Assembly: GCA_965248775.1 (NCBI GenBank)
Contig: OZ252150.1
Coordinates: 2,108,001 to 2,172,000, forward strand
Direction of reading: 5' to 3'
Length of the DNA stretch: 64,000 nucleotides
DNA from: JBHHUI01 sp965248775
GTDB lineage: Bacteria > Chloroflexota > Anaerolineae > Anaerolineales > JBHHUI01
This document shows positions 54,301 through 64,000 of this stretch, piece by piece. Position 1 is the first letter of the stretch, and each line of letters starts with the position of its first letter. The translations under genes were made by a program, and so were the position numbers. The notes beneath the pieces are model-generated. The model was not told where the DNA came from and searched no databases. It saw nothing but the letters and a program-made list of their open reading frames with translations.

Positions 54301-55771
54301 CTCGAGTGTTGTGATTTGAGTGATCTTAGGGCATATTCGGCAGATGCAACTTCCCATCGTAAAACCGGCTCCCATCGTATCAGAGCACAGCGCCAGCTTT
54401 CGCGGGGTGTTTGAAAACCGCTGTCAGTTCCGGCATTTCGAGAATTATCTAACCGGACTGATTGTGTTGAAGAACAAGTCGATGGCGAACATGACGCGCT
54501 GCCTGTTGGATAGCGCTGACAAGACCAACCTGTCGCGCTTCTTGTCGGAAGCGAACTGGGATGCCGCGGAACTGAACCAGGAACGCATTGCATACTTATT
54601 CCAGCAAACCAAGCGTCAGCGCCCGCAAATCGATGCTGGCCATCGATGATACTTTGTGCGAGCACGTCGGCAGTCTGTTCGAATACATTGACCAACATTA
54701 CAACCACGGCAACCACATGTATCCGCTAGCGCACAATCTGGTCACCGGCCACTACATCAGCGGCGCGGTTCGCTTTCCGGCCGACTGGCGACTGTACCGG
54801 CGCTACGAAGAAGTCACCGACTGGGAAGCGTTCGTCAAGAAACTGTTGCCCGACGCTACGATCCCGAAAACCAAGAAGGAGCGTAATCGCTTCAAACGTC
54901 AAGTCGCACCCACCTTGCTGGCCGACCCAGAGTTCCGGGCTCTGGACGAATCTTTTCAGACCAAGATTTCGCTGGCGGCTGAACTGGTCAAGGCGGCGCT
55001 GGCGCACGATTTGCCCTTTGAAACGGTGCTGTTCGACGCCTGGTACCTGGCACCCGAATTGCTCGAAGTTCTCAGTGCGCATGGCAAGCACTGGATCAGC
55101 CTGCTGAAAAACAACCGCAACCTTATCACCAACAGCTTTGTGCTCCAGGATGCTTCCGGCGAACGCATGCGCTTTGATGGTCCGCACATCAAGGTGCAGG
55201 ACCTAGTGCCGCTTATCCCACCTTCCGCTTTCAAACCGATGCAAGTGGGCGTGCAGACCTACTACTGCTTCAGCAAGAATGTACGCATCCCGACTTTGGG
55301 GAAGGTACGGCTGGTCATCAGCTTTGCCAAGCCTGATTTAACCGGCACCTATGCCGTGCTGGTCAGCAGCCATCTCAGTTGGGATGCCAAGAAGATCATC
55401 GCAACCTATCTGCTCCGTTGGCCGATTGAGACCTTTTATCAAGACGCCAAACAGAACCTGGGGCTCCACGAATATCGCATGCGCTCGGCCGCCGCCATTC
55501 ATAAGCACTGGTCACTGGTCTTCGTGGCCTATTCGTTCCTGCACCTGCACTGTTTGCCCACATCGCGTCGTGACAAGGTCTGCGCGCCCATCCAATCCAT
55601 CGGGCAGGTTATTCGCCAACAAAGCCAGCAGCTAATCGAAGCATTGATCTTGCAGGCTCACGGCTCTCTGTCTGACGGTACTGACGAGCAACAAGTCTTC
55701 TCGTACTTATTCGCCAAGCAGGCTTACTCTTTGGCTGCTTGAGCCTTTTCACTCAAATCACAACACTCGAG
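54301..55771 (+). mobile_element. IS701-like (DDE_5) element, copy B
   Basis: Same ends as copy A at 31290. The target duplication is TTGTTA. It is 8 bp shorter than copy A because of a deletion in the transposase gene. Confidence 0.93.
54344..55742 (+). pseudogene. IS701-like transposase, copy B, frameshifted
   Basis: It matches copy A except that 8 bp are missing after CGTCAGCGCC (near 54622), where a GCGCC repeat invites slippage. The first frame ends after QTKRQRPQIDAGHR at 54649. A second frame starting near 54588 carries the rest, including all catalytic residues (MLAIDDTLCEHVG, FDAWYLAPELL, WPIETFYQDAK). Confidence 0.9.
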
Positions 55772-55878
55772 TTGTTATTGTAAACTTCATTCGAGTTTCT
55801 TCTAATGAAGGGATTTTTGTCGCAGCGAAGCCACAAAAATCTCTTTTTGGTTAATCGAAATTTTGGTTCGAGGAGTCA

Positions 55879-57063
55879 ATGACTTTTCTTAACTATTTTC
55901 CGCCCATGGGAATCTATGAGACGCTTTATGCTTTCATGAATTCCTTTGGTTCATATATGGGTGATCCCGGAACCCATCCCTGGAGCCAGGGATTCCCCCG
56001 TACGGAAAAATTACCTGGCGGGCCGGAGCTGCCTTCCACTGTCAAAATCACAGCAAATGATTTGAAGTACCCCAAAGCCTGGGGTCTGCCCACCCTGCGC
56101 GAGGCAATCGCAGCCTATTACCAGACCCATTACGGGGCGAGCATTACGGAAGAGAATGTGATGATTTTTGCAGGAGGTCGACCGGCCCTCATCGCAGTCC
56201 TTCTCTTTCTCGATTCCCAGGTCAATATTCGGATCGCAGCCACCGAATACACTCCTTATTACGATATCCTGGAACGCTTGAGGCGATCATACAGCTTGGT
56301 TCCCAGCGATGTGGAAAATTGCTTCTTCCCATCTGTCTCGGACTACGCAAACAATCCGAACGGCCGCAAGTCATTGGTACTTCTGAGCAACCCCTGCAAT
56401 CCAACCGGGGTCACCCGTCATGATGAAGAACTCTCCAACCTCGTCGGCGCGCTGCAGTCAGAAGACCTGGGTCTTTTGATCGATGAAGCCTATGAACTCT
56501 TCCATGATCCGCCTGTGAGCGCAATGCGTTTTATCCGCAACATCGACGAGGCGAACATTTTCGTAGTCGGGGCGGCGACGAAAGGTTTTCAGGCACCCGG
56601 CATTCGGATAGGCTGGGTCGTTTCATCAAGACGTAATATCGAAATCCTCAGCAATTTTTCATCCTTTGGAATGGGGGGAGTCTCCCACCCTTCCCAATTG
56701 TATGCTTTAGAACTTCTCAAAGAAAATCGTATCGAACTGGTCCGTAAAGCCGTCCCTTCTTTTTACAAGAGCCAGCGCGACCGGTACGGGGAGGCGTTTG
56801 GACGCCTCGGCCTCGACATATTCTCCGGGGCTGGCGGTTTCTATCACTGGTGTCGTTTACCTGAGGGAATGACCGCGGAGGCTTTCAACCAAAACCTATT
56901 TAAAGAGGGCGCCGCCGTATTGAAAGGCACGGATTGTGATATGGCCCGCCGCGGGGAACAATCCCCCTTGCAGGACTTCTTCAGGTTTTCTTTCGGCCCG
57001 CTTCCCCCTGAATCATTTGAATCTGACATTGAAATTCTAAAGCGTGTGCTTGGCGAGTCATAA
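55879..57063 (+). CDS. Class I/II aminotransferase
   Basis: The 394-residue PLP enzyme has GDPGTHPWSQGFPRT, AWGLPTLREAIAAYYQTHYG, the cofactor site VLLSNPCNPTGVTR, LLIDEAYELFHDPP, the Schiff-base Lys in VVGAATKGFQAPGIRIGWVVSS and RFSFGPLPPESFESDI at the end. It belongs to fold type I. The amino donor and acceptor cannot be told. A short stretch after it (57064-57127) leads to the next gene, read in the same direction and possibly cotranscribed. No damage is seen. Confidence 0.87.
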   Translation: MTFLNYFPPMGIYETLYAFMNSFGSYMGDPGTHPWSQGFPRTEKLPGGPELPSTVKITANDLKYPKAWGLPTLREAIAAYYQTHYGASITEENVMIFAGGRPALIAVLLFLDSQVNIRIAATEYTPYYDILERLRRSYSLVPSDVENCFFPSVSDYANNPNGRKSLVLLSNPCNPTGVTRHDEELSNLVGALQSEDLGLLIDEAYELFHDPPVSAMRFIRNIDEANIFVVGAATKGFQAPGIRIGWVVSSRRNIEILSNFSSFGMGGVSHPSQLYALELLKENRIELVRKAVPSFYKSQRDRYGEAFGRLGLDIFSGAGGFYHWCRLPEGMTAEAFNQNLFKEGAAVLKGTDCDMARRGEQSPLQDFFRFSFGPLPPESFESDIEILKRVLGES

Positions 57064-57127
57064 TTCCGGCCTGGTGAAAATTGATCAACGAAAATCGAGA
57101 GCGACTACTGATGGGGTGCGAATCTAC

Positions 57128-58316
57128 ATGACCCAATTACCGAATATTCTTCCTGCAGAAGAATTTGACCGCGGCACAACAACTGCCCCACCCAACATCC
57201 GAGACCGCATGGCGGGAATCCGCGAGAATGCAGCAGCCCACGGGCTGGATATTGGGCATTTGTCGCGACAGGTGCAGACCGCATCAAGTCACGAAGCTCT
57301 CGGGGTTTTGGATGCGCTGCACAATGCTGCCGCGCTTCTATTTCTTCAATGGAAGAGTGCTCAACAAACGGAGGAAACAGAGACTACGCTGGCCTTTGCC
57401 AGATTATTCAATGGGCTGACTTACTTGGCACGCGATCTGAATACCCAATTTGCACTCGTCGAAGACGAGCATCTGGATGATTTGGCAGACACTTTAAAAG
57501 CAGGCGTCAAGAAAGACATTGACCCGGCTTACCTCGCAAGAGCGCTACAAGTAGCAGCAAAAGCGCATACCCACGAACGGGCCTGGCTCTGGGTCGTCCT
57601 GCCGACGTTCGCCAGGCAGCCATACGGCCGCATCCTGCTGCGGAAAGTGGACCTCTATCACTGCGCCAACCCGATTATTGTGACCCAGCCATTCTTCCTC
57701 ACAGGCCAATCTACGCTGTTTCACACCCACGGGCTAAATTGGGCTATATCGCGACCCTTGGGAGAGGGGGAAGTTAGACATATCCATATCAATAAGCTGT
57801 GGGCCCCGCGCAGTCCGAAGGAACCTTTTCCATTGATCCAAATCGATATGGCGGAATATCGGAATCAGGATACCGTCGGAATTCCTCCGAAGGTCATTCA
57901 TGGAATTTCCAATGAAGAGAGAAGGGATCGAATCTATTCCAGCTCTGTCGGAAATACTGTCCGATGTCCAACTCAAACAACAGTTGATTTCCCAAACTCG
58001 ATTCGGTGAGTTAGCGTGTATGCATATCTACTGCCCGGATCCAACTCTTGCTCAAGTGTTAGCCGATTCGCCGATCGTGCAAGAAGACTCCCAATTTTTT
58101 ATCGAGAACGACATGATCGTGTTCGATCATGTTCGGGAGGCAATCTGGTCTGGCGAGGGGGGAAGTTGGCCGAAGCGAATGGTTGAGTTTGGGACTACCG
58201 GAGAACATTGCGGCATCTGCTATGAAGACGATCCTCGGAGGGAAAATCTGGACCCAGCCAAAATTTGGAAATGGTTGATCAAAAGGCCGCCTCCACAAAT
58301 CCTTCGATTTAATTAG
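57128..58316 (+). pseudogene. Unknown protein, probably one gene with a frameshift
   Basis: From ATG 57128 (MTQLPNILPAEEFDRG) the frame is helical and hydrophilic, later with THERAWLWVVLPTFARQPYGRILLRKVDLYHCANPIIVTQPFFLTGQSTLFHTHGLNWAISRPLGEGEVRHIHINKLW, a beta-rich, His-rich part that could be a cupin. After HGISNEE the frame loses sense; in the next frame REGIESIPALSEILSDVQLKQQLISQTRFGELACMHIYCPDPTLAQVLADSPIVQEDSQFF continues to 58316. I read this as one gene with a one-base change near 57915, though two overlapping genes are possible. I do not recognise the family. Confidence 0.5.
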
Positions 58317-58456
58317 AAGATATAGGCAAACAAGCTGATTGTTTACTCACCTGCCTATAAAGCTGGCCTTATGGGAGATTGGCTTGATGCAAATCGCGAT
58401 TTCTCTCTGATAACACGCATCCAGGCATCATGTAAATCTGCGGCAATCAACAAAGA

Positions 58457-59021
58457 TTAACCCCAACTGAACACTGTTCTCATGGGCAGGGGAACTTGCC
58501 CAGCATCCACCATACGATGGCGCAGCACATGTTCTGTCAGCCAGTTCGCAAGCGCATTGGGATCGGTTGGTGAATTTTGATCACGGGCAGCGCTGATGAG
58601 CAGTTGTGTATCGCTTTTATGGGTAATGGTCTGCGCGGATGAGATGCGGGACAGTACTTCTTCAAATATACGGGGTTCAACGTAGAAGAAAATGACTCAT
58701 TATGGCCATCCAAGCCACACATGAGGGTACAGAATGCGAAGCTTTCTGAGGCCCGAAGAGGAGTTGGCGCCCGGCCACCAATGGCGTAGCGGTTGGATTG
58801 GTTCGTTGTACAAAAATACCCCCCCAGCGCCGTCGCTTAGAATGCCATGCGCCTCTGATGGCGCGCCAGCCCATGTCATTATAGGTATGCCGGGTATTTT
58901 GACAGGTCTACCGAGCGAGCACATCTTTTCTACCAGAGCCCCGTCAGTCGCGAGTACGCCCAGAAATTGTTCGGGTGGATCGAAGGCATAGGCTAGAAAC
59001 TAGAGCCGGCCTGCGGCGTCG
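58457..59021 (-). pseudogene. Unknown protein remnant in two frames
   Basis: The minus strand from about 59008 reads FLAYAFDPPEQFLGVLATDGALVEKMCSLGRPVKIPGIPIMTWAGAPSEAHGILSDGAGGVFLYNEPIQPLRHWWPGA and stops near 58700. A second frame then gives YVEPRIFEEVLSRISSAQTITHKSDTQLLISAARDQNSPTDPNALANWLTEHVLRHRMVDAGQ and stops at 58457. Both look coding and may be one shifted gene. The family is unknown to me. The IS256 stands directly upstream. Confidence 0.45.
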
Positions 59022-59232
59022 ATAACAAGGGTAGTGTTTAAAAGAGTGTGTAAACGGCGTTTCTGGCAGGATGCGAATAAACACACTTTGAAACAAACAG
59101 GCGCTGGTTGTCCAGCAATCGCTGAGCGCAGGGGCTGTCAAGGGGTTCAGAGCAAATCGAGCTGAATTGGAGTAGCGCCCTTGACAGCCACAAACCAGCG
59201 ATTAGGCTGGGACAACGCCTGTTTGTTGGCAT

Positions 59233-59483
59233 TTAGAATTCAAACCTCCCCTCAAAGCGGATAGCAAGCTGGTTCAGGATTTTGGCCCAATCGCGCATGG
59301 GCGTGGTCCATTTGGCACTGGCATTTTGACTGACCAGGAAAAGCAATTTACGGACCGCCTTTTCGGAGGGCAAAGCGCCCTTGGTCTTGGTGACTTTGCG
59401 CAGTTGGCGATTGTAAGCTTCGATGGCATTGGTGGTGTACATCAAGCGCCGGATCTCGCGCGGGAAATCGAAGAAAGCACTTA
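59233..59483 (-). pseudogene. IS256 transposase, C-terminal segment
   Basis: The frame gives FFDFPREIRRLMYTTNAIEAYNRQLRKVTKTKGALPSEKAVRKLLFLVSQNASAKWTTPMRDWAKILNQLAIRFEGR, the end of an IS256 transposase including the catalytic Glu of TNAIEAYNRQLR. It is separated from the main part by the ISAzo13 at 59484-60812. Confidence 0.9.
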
Positions 59484-60812
59484 GGAACGAGAATTAAATA
59501 ATTTGGGCAGTTGGTTCACAACGGATGCAAGCAGTGATATTCTCTTGGCTTCATCAGAACACTAGCCAGGAGGCCATGATGAAACCCTATGCGCCCGAAC
59601 ATGAAGAAATGATGCGCCGCTTTTACAACAGCTTGAACGAGAAAGATGGGCGTCGCTTTGCTGGTTTCGAAGCCTTGAGATTTGGACACGGCGGACGGAG
59701 TTACATTGCGCGGGTGTTGGGGTGCAGTCGCAACACGGTGAGCAAAGGCGCCCGCGAAGTCAGTGGCTTGCCCAAGGGCGAAGTGGAGCAGCGCATTCGG
59801 AAGCCAGGCGGCGGACGCAAACCGTACTACGTCACATGGGGGGCGCAACTTGCTGAGAAGTTCCTGGCAGTGTTGCGCGAGCACACAGCCGGTGACCCGC
59901 TGGACGAGAGGGTGCGCTGGACGAACCTGACCCCGGGCGAGATTGTTGCGGCGTTGCGGGCCGAGCACGACATCGTGGTCAGCAAATATGTGGTGCGCAA
60001 GTTGCTGCAGAAGCACAACTATCGCCGCCGAAAAGCGCAAAAGAAACTCGGTTTGAAGGCCGAGATTGAAAACCGCAACGAGCAATTTGAGAACATCACG
60101 CGGCTCAAGACCGAATTCGAAGCGGCGGGCAATCCCATTGTCAGCATGGACAGCAAGAAAAAGGAATATCTGGGCAATTTCTACCGAGACGGACATTTGT
60201 ACACCCTGGAAGAACTGCAAACTTATGACCATGATTTCAACAGCTATGCTGCTGGGGTCAGCATTCCTCACAGTCTCTACGACTTGCGTCTCAATGTCGG
60301 CTACATCCAACTCGGCGGCAGTCATGATACCAGTGAATTCGCTTGCGATAGCTTTCGCCATTGGTGGTACACATACGGCCACTACCACTATCCCAACGCC
60401 ACTTCTATTCTCGTGCTTTGCGATGGCGGCGGGAGTAACAGTTCCCGCTACTACATCTTCAAGCAAGACTTGCAAGCACTGGCCGATGAAATCGGGGTCG
60501 AAATTCGCATTGCTCACTATCCACCCTATTGCTCGAAATACAACCCCAGCGAACACCGTTTCTTCCCGCATGTTACCCGCGCTTGCCAAGGCGTGATCTT
60601 CACCAGCCGCAAACTCGTCAAAGAACTGATGGAAAAAACCAGCACCAAGACCGGACTGAAAGCTTTTGTCCATGTTATTGACCAGGTCTACGAAACCGGT
60701 CGTAAAGTAGCCACAGATTTCAGGGACAACATGCGCATTATCTTTGATGATTTCTTGCCCCAATGGAATTACCGCGCTCTCCCATTTGCACAAGTTATTT
60801 AATTCTCATTCC
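59484..60812 (+). mobile_element. ISAzo13-family element, copy B, inside IS256
   Basis: 1329 bp, same as copy A in inverted orientation. The flanks TTA and TGA fit a 3-bp duplication with one base changed. Removing it rejoins WAEL-SAFFDFPREI of the IS256 transposase. Confidence 0.92.
59576..60802 (+). CDS. ISAzo13-family transposase, copy B
   Basis: The protein is the same as that of copy A (51512-52738), with AGGAGG before the ATG pair and the same three DDE motifs. Confidence 0.92.
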   Translation: MMKPYAPEHEEMMRRFYNSLNEKDGRRFAGFEALRFGHGGRSYIARVLGCSRNTVSKGAREVSGLPKGEVEQRIRKPGGGRKPYYVTWGAQLAEKFLAVLREHTAGDPLDERVRWTNLTPGEIVAALRAEHDIVVSKYVVRKLLQKHNYRRRKAQKKLGLKAEIENRNEQFENITRLKTEFEAAGNPIVSMDSKKKEYLGNFYRDGHLYTLEELQTYDHDFNSYAAGVSIPHSLYDLRLNVGYIQLGGSHDTSEFACDSFRHWWYTYGHYHYPNATSILVLCDGGGSNSSRYYIFKQDLQALADEIGVEIRIAHYPPYCSKYNPSEHRFFPHVTRACQGVIFTSRKLVKELMEKTSTKTGLKAFVHVIDQVYETGRKVATDFRDNMRIIFDDFLPQWNYRALPFAQVI

Positions 60813-61824
60813 TGAGCTCGGCCCAGTTGGCCCGCCAGGACTTGACGGCCATAGCATAGCTCTCGCTCCAGTTCTGCTCGAGCTCGTCCAGGGCAGCGGC
60901 AGCGCGTTCGAGCGTGCTGGCTTGGTAGACTTTACGCAGGTCGCGGGTGAAGTCTTTGCGGTCGGTCCAGGTAACATATTTCAGGCTATGCCGGATTTGA
61001 TGCACAATACAACGCTGGACGATGGTTTGCGGGAAAAGCGCCTCAATGGATTCTGAAAAGCCGTTGAGACCATCCACTGCGGCGATGAGGATATCCTGCA
61101 CGCCGCGCGTTTGCAAGTCAGAGAGTACCGAAAGCCAGAAATTGGCGCTTTCGCCCGTGGAATTCCCGACCCAGTGCCCGAGCACGTCCTTGTGGCCGTC
61201 CATGTCCACCCCCAGCACCACATAGACCGGGACGCTGGCAACCTGATTGTCACGCCGCAGCTTGATGAATAGGGCATCCAGATACAAGAGTGGATAGACT
61301 GCGGCCAGCGGTCGGTTCTGCCAGGCTTCGACTTCCGGCCAGATCTTATCGGTGACCTTGCTGACCAGGCTTTCGGAAACATGGACCCCATACAGGTCAC
61401 GCATGGTGGCTTCGATATCGCGCGTGGAGGTGCCCTTGGCATACAGGTACACGATCTTTTCTTCCAGCTCGTTGCTCAGCGTGCGATTGCGCTCCAGGAT
61501 CTCGGGCTGGAAAGTAGCGTTGCGGTCGCGCGGTACGTTCACCACCGTCTCGCCGCCCGAAGTCTTTAGCTTACGCTTGCGGCTCCCGTTGCGGCTGTTG
61601 CCTGAGTTGTGCCCTTGCGCTTGATAGCGCTCGTAGCCTAAGTGCTCGCTCAACTCGGCTTCCATCAGCTTCTCTAGTGTCTGCCCGAACAGCCTAGCGA
61701 AGATGCCATCTTTGCCGAAAAAGTCATCGACACTTTCGGCGCTCAGCAGTTCGGCCTGTAGTTGTTCGACTGCCGGCCCATGTTTCGATAGGATTTCCTG
61801 TGTACGTGCTTTTTGTGTTGGCAT
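60813..61824 (-). pseudogene. IS256 transposase, N-terminal and central segment
   Basis: From ATG 61824 the protein reads MPTQKARTQEILSKHGPAVEQLQAELLSAESVDDFFGKDGIFARLFGQTLEKLMEAELSEHLGYERYQ, then FQPEILERNRTLSNELEEKIVYLYAKGTSTRDIEATMRDLYG, LLYLDALFIKLRRDNQVASVPVYVVLGVDMDGHKDVLGHWVG with the first Asp region, and ILIAAVDGLNGFSESIEALFPQTIVQRCIVHQIRHSLKYV with the second. It breaks at the ISAzo13. This is a mutator-type (MULE-like) DDE transposase. Confidence 0.92.
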
Positions 61825-61888
61825 GTTGTCTCCTTGCTATTTCTAGCTGCAAGAGACTTGCCATTTACACACTTTCATCCACATACCC

Positions 61889-62306
61889 ATAACAAGCGCG
61901 TCGGCGGATTGGGGTGCGTGTAGTTGCGATGGTTGAGCGCTTCTTCATACGCGACGCCGAATGCGCCTTCCCACACTTCGAGTTCAAACGTGACGTCGCC
62001 CAGGCGCACAGATTCATACACCGCCTGCGAGTCGGTCGGAATGAACTCGACGTTATAGCCCATTTCCTGGTAGATCAAGCCGACCACGCGGGACATCACG
62101 ATCTGGCTCGATCAGTTGTGCGTGGCGATGACGAGCGGTGTATCATTCTCCGCAACGTTCATTACCTCGCCCTCCATAGCTTCTTCCGGAGAGGCTTCCT
62201 CTGGGGCAGCTTCTTCTGAAGCCGCAACGGGCTCAGCGGCCGGCTGACATGCAGCAAGAATGAACATGCCGACCAAAATCAGACTTAGAAACACATGTTT
62301 CTTCAT
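61889..62306 (-). pseudogene. Glycine-betaine/proline ABC substrate-binding protein (OpuAC/ProX-like), 5' part with in-frame TGA
   Basis: The start MKKHVFLSLILVGMFILAACQP is a lipoprotein signal with lipobox LAAC, followed by a Glu/Ala/Pro-rich linker. The binding domain begins PLVIATHN, hits a TGA at 62112-62114 where relatives have Trp, and continues in frame as SSQIVMSRVVGLIYQEMGYNVEFIPTDSQAVYESVRLGDVTFELEVWEGAFGVAYEEAL. The IS256 truncates it after NPPTRLL. It would capture betaine or choline outside the cell; both lesions make it nonfunctional. Confidence 0.85.
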
Positions 62307-62473
62307 GAGTAGTACTCCTCCTTAAAGGATTTGCTGGACTTGACCAAAATATTTCGAGTGCGCGTTATCAGATCTGTATTTTGAGTCTGATAAATATCTT
62401 TCCTCCTTTCAAAGATGAACGATGAGTGAAGCAAAGCTCTTCTACATCATCTATAAAAATCTCATAAAGAAAA
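62307..62473. other. 5' leader of the binding-protein gene
   Basis: AGGAGGAG at 62315-62322 (minus-strand sense complement) is the ribosome binding site of the gene at 62306. The rest is a minus-strand leader following the hairpins at 62474-62553. Confidence 0.5.
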
Positions 62474-62505
62474 ACCGGTCGTAGGGAAGAATCCCCACAA
62501 CCGGT
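62474..62505 (-). terminator. Terminator-like hairpin in minus-strand orientation
   Basis: On the minus strand ACCGGT-GTGGGGA and TCCC-AC-ACCGGT form a long stem followed by TTTTTC. No gene ends just upstream, so it may act as an attenuator in the leader of the binding-protein gene. Confidence 0.5.
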
Positions 62506-62534
62506 CGATGAATACCAGTGCAACAAATTGCGCC

Positions 62535-62553
62535 ACTGAAAATCAGTGGCAGT
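62535..62553. promoter_or_regulatory. Perfect hairpin upstream of the terminator-like stem
   Basis: GCCACTGA, three bases, TCAGTGGC: perfect 8-bp arms. With the stem at 62474-62505 it could form part of a regulated leader. Confidence 0.4.
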
Positions 62554-62637
62554 CTTATTTATCATTTTGAACATCGGATTCTCACTCGACATTTGAGTGA
62601 AGCACTCGAGCCAAGGGTGTTTGCAATACAATTCCAA

Positions 62638-62928
62638 ATTCGATCCGGGTAGAATTGAATTGTATGGACTAAGCTGATACTAATCTGCAGAATTACACAG
62701 TGAGCAGTATAGCATAATATCGGAAAATATTGCTAATATCCGATATAATATCTATTAAAATGGAATAACTGCCGTTTAATCTCATAATTAATGACATATT
62801 TTAGACAAATTAATTATCGCATGGTACTATCCTGCCATCCATGACAATTGACAGTACGAAGCGTCTCGTGCATGGTTGTGACAGCCACATTTTGCATCCG
62901 CCAACTATGAATCTACGCAGGAGATGAC
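62638..62928. other. AT-rich divergent promoter region with a palindrome
   Basis: This stretch between the two divergent genes is strongly AT-rich. ATATCGGA (62717-62724) and TCCGATAT (62739-62746) form a perfect inverted repeat 14 bp apart, a possible operator. AGGAG at 62919-62923 is the ribosome binding site of the next gene. Confidence 0.45.
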
Positions 62929-64000
62929 ATGACTGATCTAGAAGCATAGGTAAATGCTGATGGGCGTGCCGAACTGGTCAAGCAGGTTCAGAGCAAGATC
63001 ACCGAGCTGGGCATCACTTATATCTATTACCAGTTCGTCTCGGTAACCGGGCGCGTGATGGGCAAGGGCGTGCCGGCAGACCACTGGGAGTCGATTGCAG
63101 AAAAAGGCTTCCAACTAGTTTATGGCTCTACGGCCAACCTGTTCGTCGACCGTAAAGGCAACTACATCGGCTACGGGCCGGAAGCGGCCGAACTGGTCGG
63201 CATTCCGGAACCTGAAACGTTTGTCCAGTTGCCATGGGATAAACGTATTGGGCGCGTCTTTTGCACGCTCTTCCGCAACCGAGATGAGCCGGAAGACCCG
63301 GGAGCATTCCTGACCTCTGATTGCCGAGGGAATTTGACGCGCACGCATGCCGAGTTCCAGGAGAAACATGGCCTCACCCTACGCGCTGGCTTCGAGCCTG
63401 AAATGATGTGGCTTAAAAAGAATGAGGCCGGTCAGCCAGATGGCGGTTATAGCGAGCCGTATTGCTATCATATCGACCAATTCGAGTCGTTGCGCCCGGT
63501 CGTGATGAAAGTAATTGAATACGCGCGCGTTGGGCATCGACATGATCCAGGGCGACCATGAAGACGCGCCCGGCCAATTGGAGCTAAATTACCAATTTGA
63601 TGGCGTGCTCAAGTCAGCGGATCGGCTGACTACTTATCGCCAGATATGCGCACAGGTCGCGCGCGAGTTTGGCATCATCGCCTGCTTCATGTCAAAGCCG
63701 TTCATGGGCGTATCGGCCTCGGGCTGTCATACCAATCTGTCGCTTTGGAAGGGCGGTGCGGATCATGCAGGCCGCGTTCTCGTATGTTCGCGGTGGCGAG
63801 AATGTCTTTATGCCTGCGGAAGGGGAGCGAAAGCCCGGAACGATCGGACTAAACGTCATTGGCGGCATCCTCGAGCATATCGGCGGCCTGACAGTGCTCG
63901 GCTGTGCGACGGTCAACTCGTATCGCCGCTTCTGGGAGACCGGATTCTGGGCGCCGGTATTTGCGGACTGGGGCTACCAGAACCGCACTTGCAGCTTGCG
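62929..64000 (+). pseudogene. Glutamine-synthetase-family protein (runs off window), early TAG and frameshifts
   Basis: From ATG 62929 (AGGAG upstream) the frame is MTDLEA, then TAG at 62947, then VNADGRAELVKQVQSKITELGITYIYYQFVSVTGRVMGKGVPADHWESIAEKGFQLVYGSTANLF, the N-terminal beta-grasp of GS-like ligases. FEPEMMWLKKNE and YCYHIDQFESLRP follow. After VIEYAR a frameshift near 63520 leads to LGIDMIQGDHEDAPGQLELNYQFDGVLKSADRLTTYRQ and CFMSKPFMGVSASGCHTNLSLWKGG, and a second one to IMQAAFSYVRGGENVFMPAEG and NVIGGILEHIGGLTVLGCATVNSYRR. The enzyme may make gamma-glutamyl amides. It is broken in at least three places. Confidence 0.82.

Larger units (their letters stand above)
59030..61888 (-). mobile_element. 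IS256-family element (ISAzo13 nested inside), inserted in a betaine-binding protein gene
   Basis: The ends are GGTAGTGTTT...GTGTGTAAACGGC and an imperfect inverted copy ending ATACCC. An 8-bp duplication ATAACAAG flanks it (59022-59029, 61889-61896). The left 249 bp are also found in IS3 copy B at 25297. Confidence 0.92.

Overview
The window looks like part of a moderate-G+C bacterial chromosome. A Chloroflexota (Anaerolineae/Caldilineae-like) origin is my inference from the style of the proteins and the IS families, not something the sequence proves. The most visible property is decay. About a dozen IS elements of at least seven families occupy roughly a third of the window, several sit inside one another, and many host genes carry IS insertions, in-frame stop codons, frameshifts or lost ends.

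Layout. 1-1.7 kb: methylmalonate-semialdehyde dehydrogenase (cut by the window edge) and a GNAT enzyme. 1.8-9.3 kb, all on the minus strand: an NAD-related cluster (NMN adenylyltransferase, vWA protein, pyruvate-kinase-like protein, NAD synthetase) in which the last two genes are split by insertions. 9.4-12 kb: TPR lipoprotein and an IS701 element. 12.3-15.8 kb: an intact cluster of PLP decarboxylase, dihydropyrimidinase and AroM-like protein. 15.9-26.9 kb: IS-rich tract holding inositol-phosphate synthase, two receiver-domain proteins and a wrecked threonine synthase. 26.9-31.2 kb: agmatine deiminase and N-carbamoylputrescine amidase (both with in-frame stops), then an intact propionyl-CoA synthetase-like gene. 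32.9-38.6 kb: D-cysteine desulfhydrase-like enzyme, FIST protein, a patch of gene tails, a double ferritin-like protein and a MOSC protein. 38.7-48.4 kb: a MATE pump split by an IS3, the tail of a GcvT-domain dehydrogenase, an IS1 at a rearrangement joint, a dipeptide ABC transporter and a fatty-acid desaturase. 48.5-58.3 kb: an ISNCY element, a DUF4157/kinase-like effector split by an ISAzo13, an aminotransferase and a frameshifted unknown protein. 58.4-64 kb: an IS256 with an ISAzo13 inside it, which cuts a glycine-betaine binding protein, and a broken glutamine-synthetase-like gene.

Metabolic reading (inference): amine, betaine and pyrimidine catabolism, peptide uptake and NAD salvage. Many of these steps appear to be lost or being lost.

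The most unusual signal is a family of very short inserts, usually 24-28 bp. Each is built of two interleaved inverted repeats (a-b-a'-b'), often with CCCAGT/ACTGGG as the b pair and a covarying a pair. They lie inside transposase genes and inside each other. Compound inserts measure 54, 81 and 186 bp, that is about two, three and seven units. Removing single units restores the transposase reading frames exactly. I know of no described element with this architecture and treat it as the candidate novel system.
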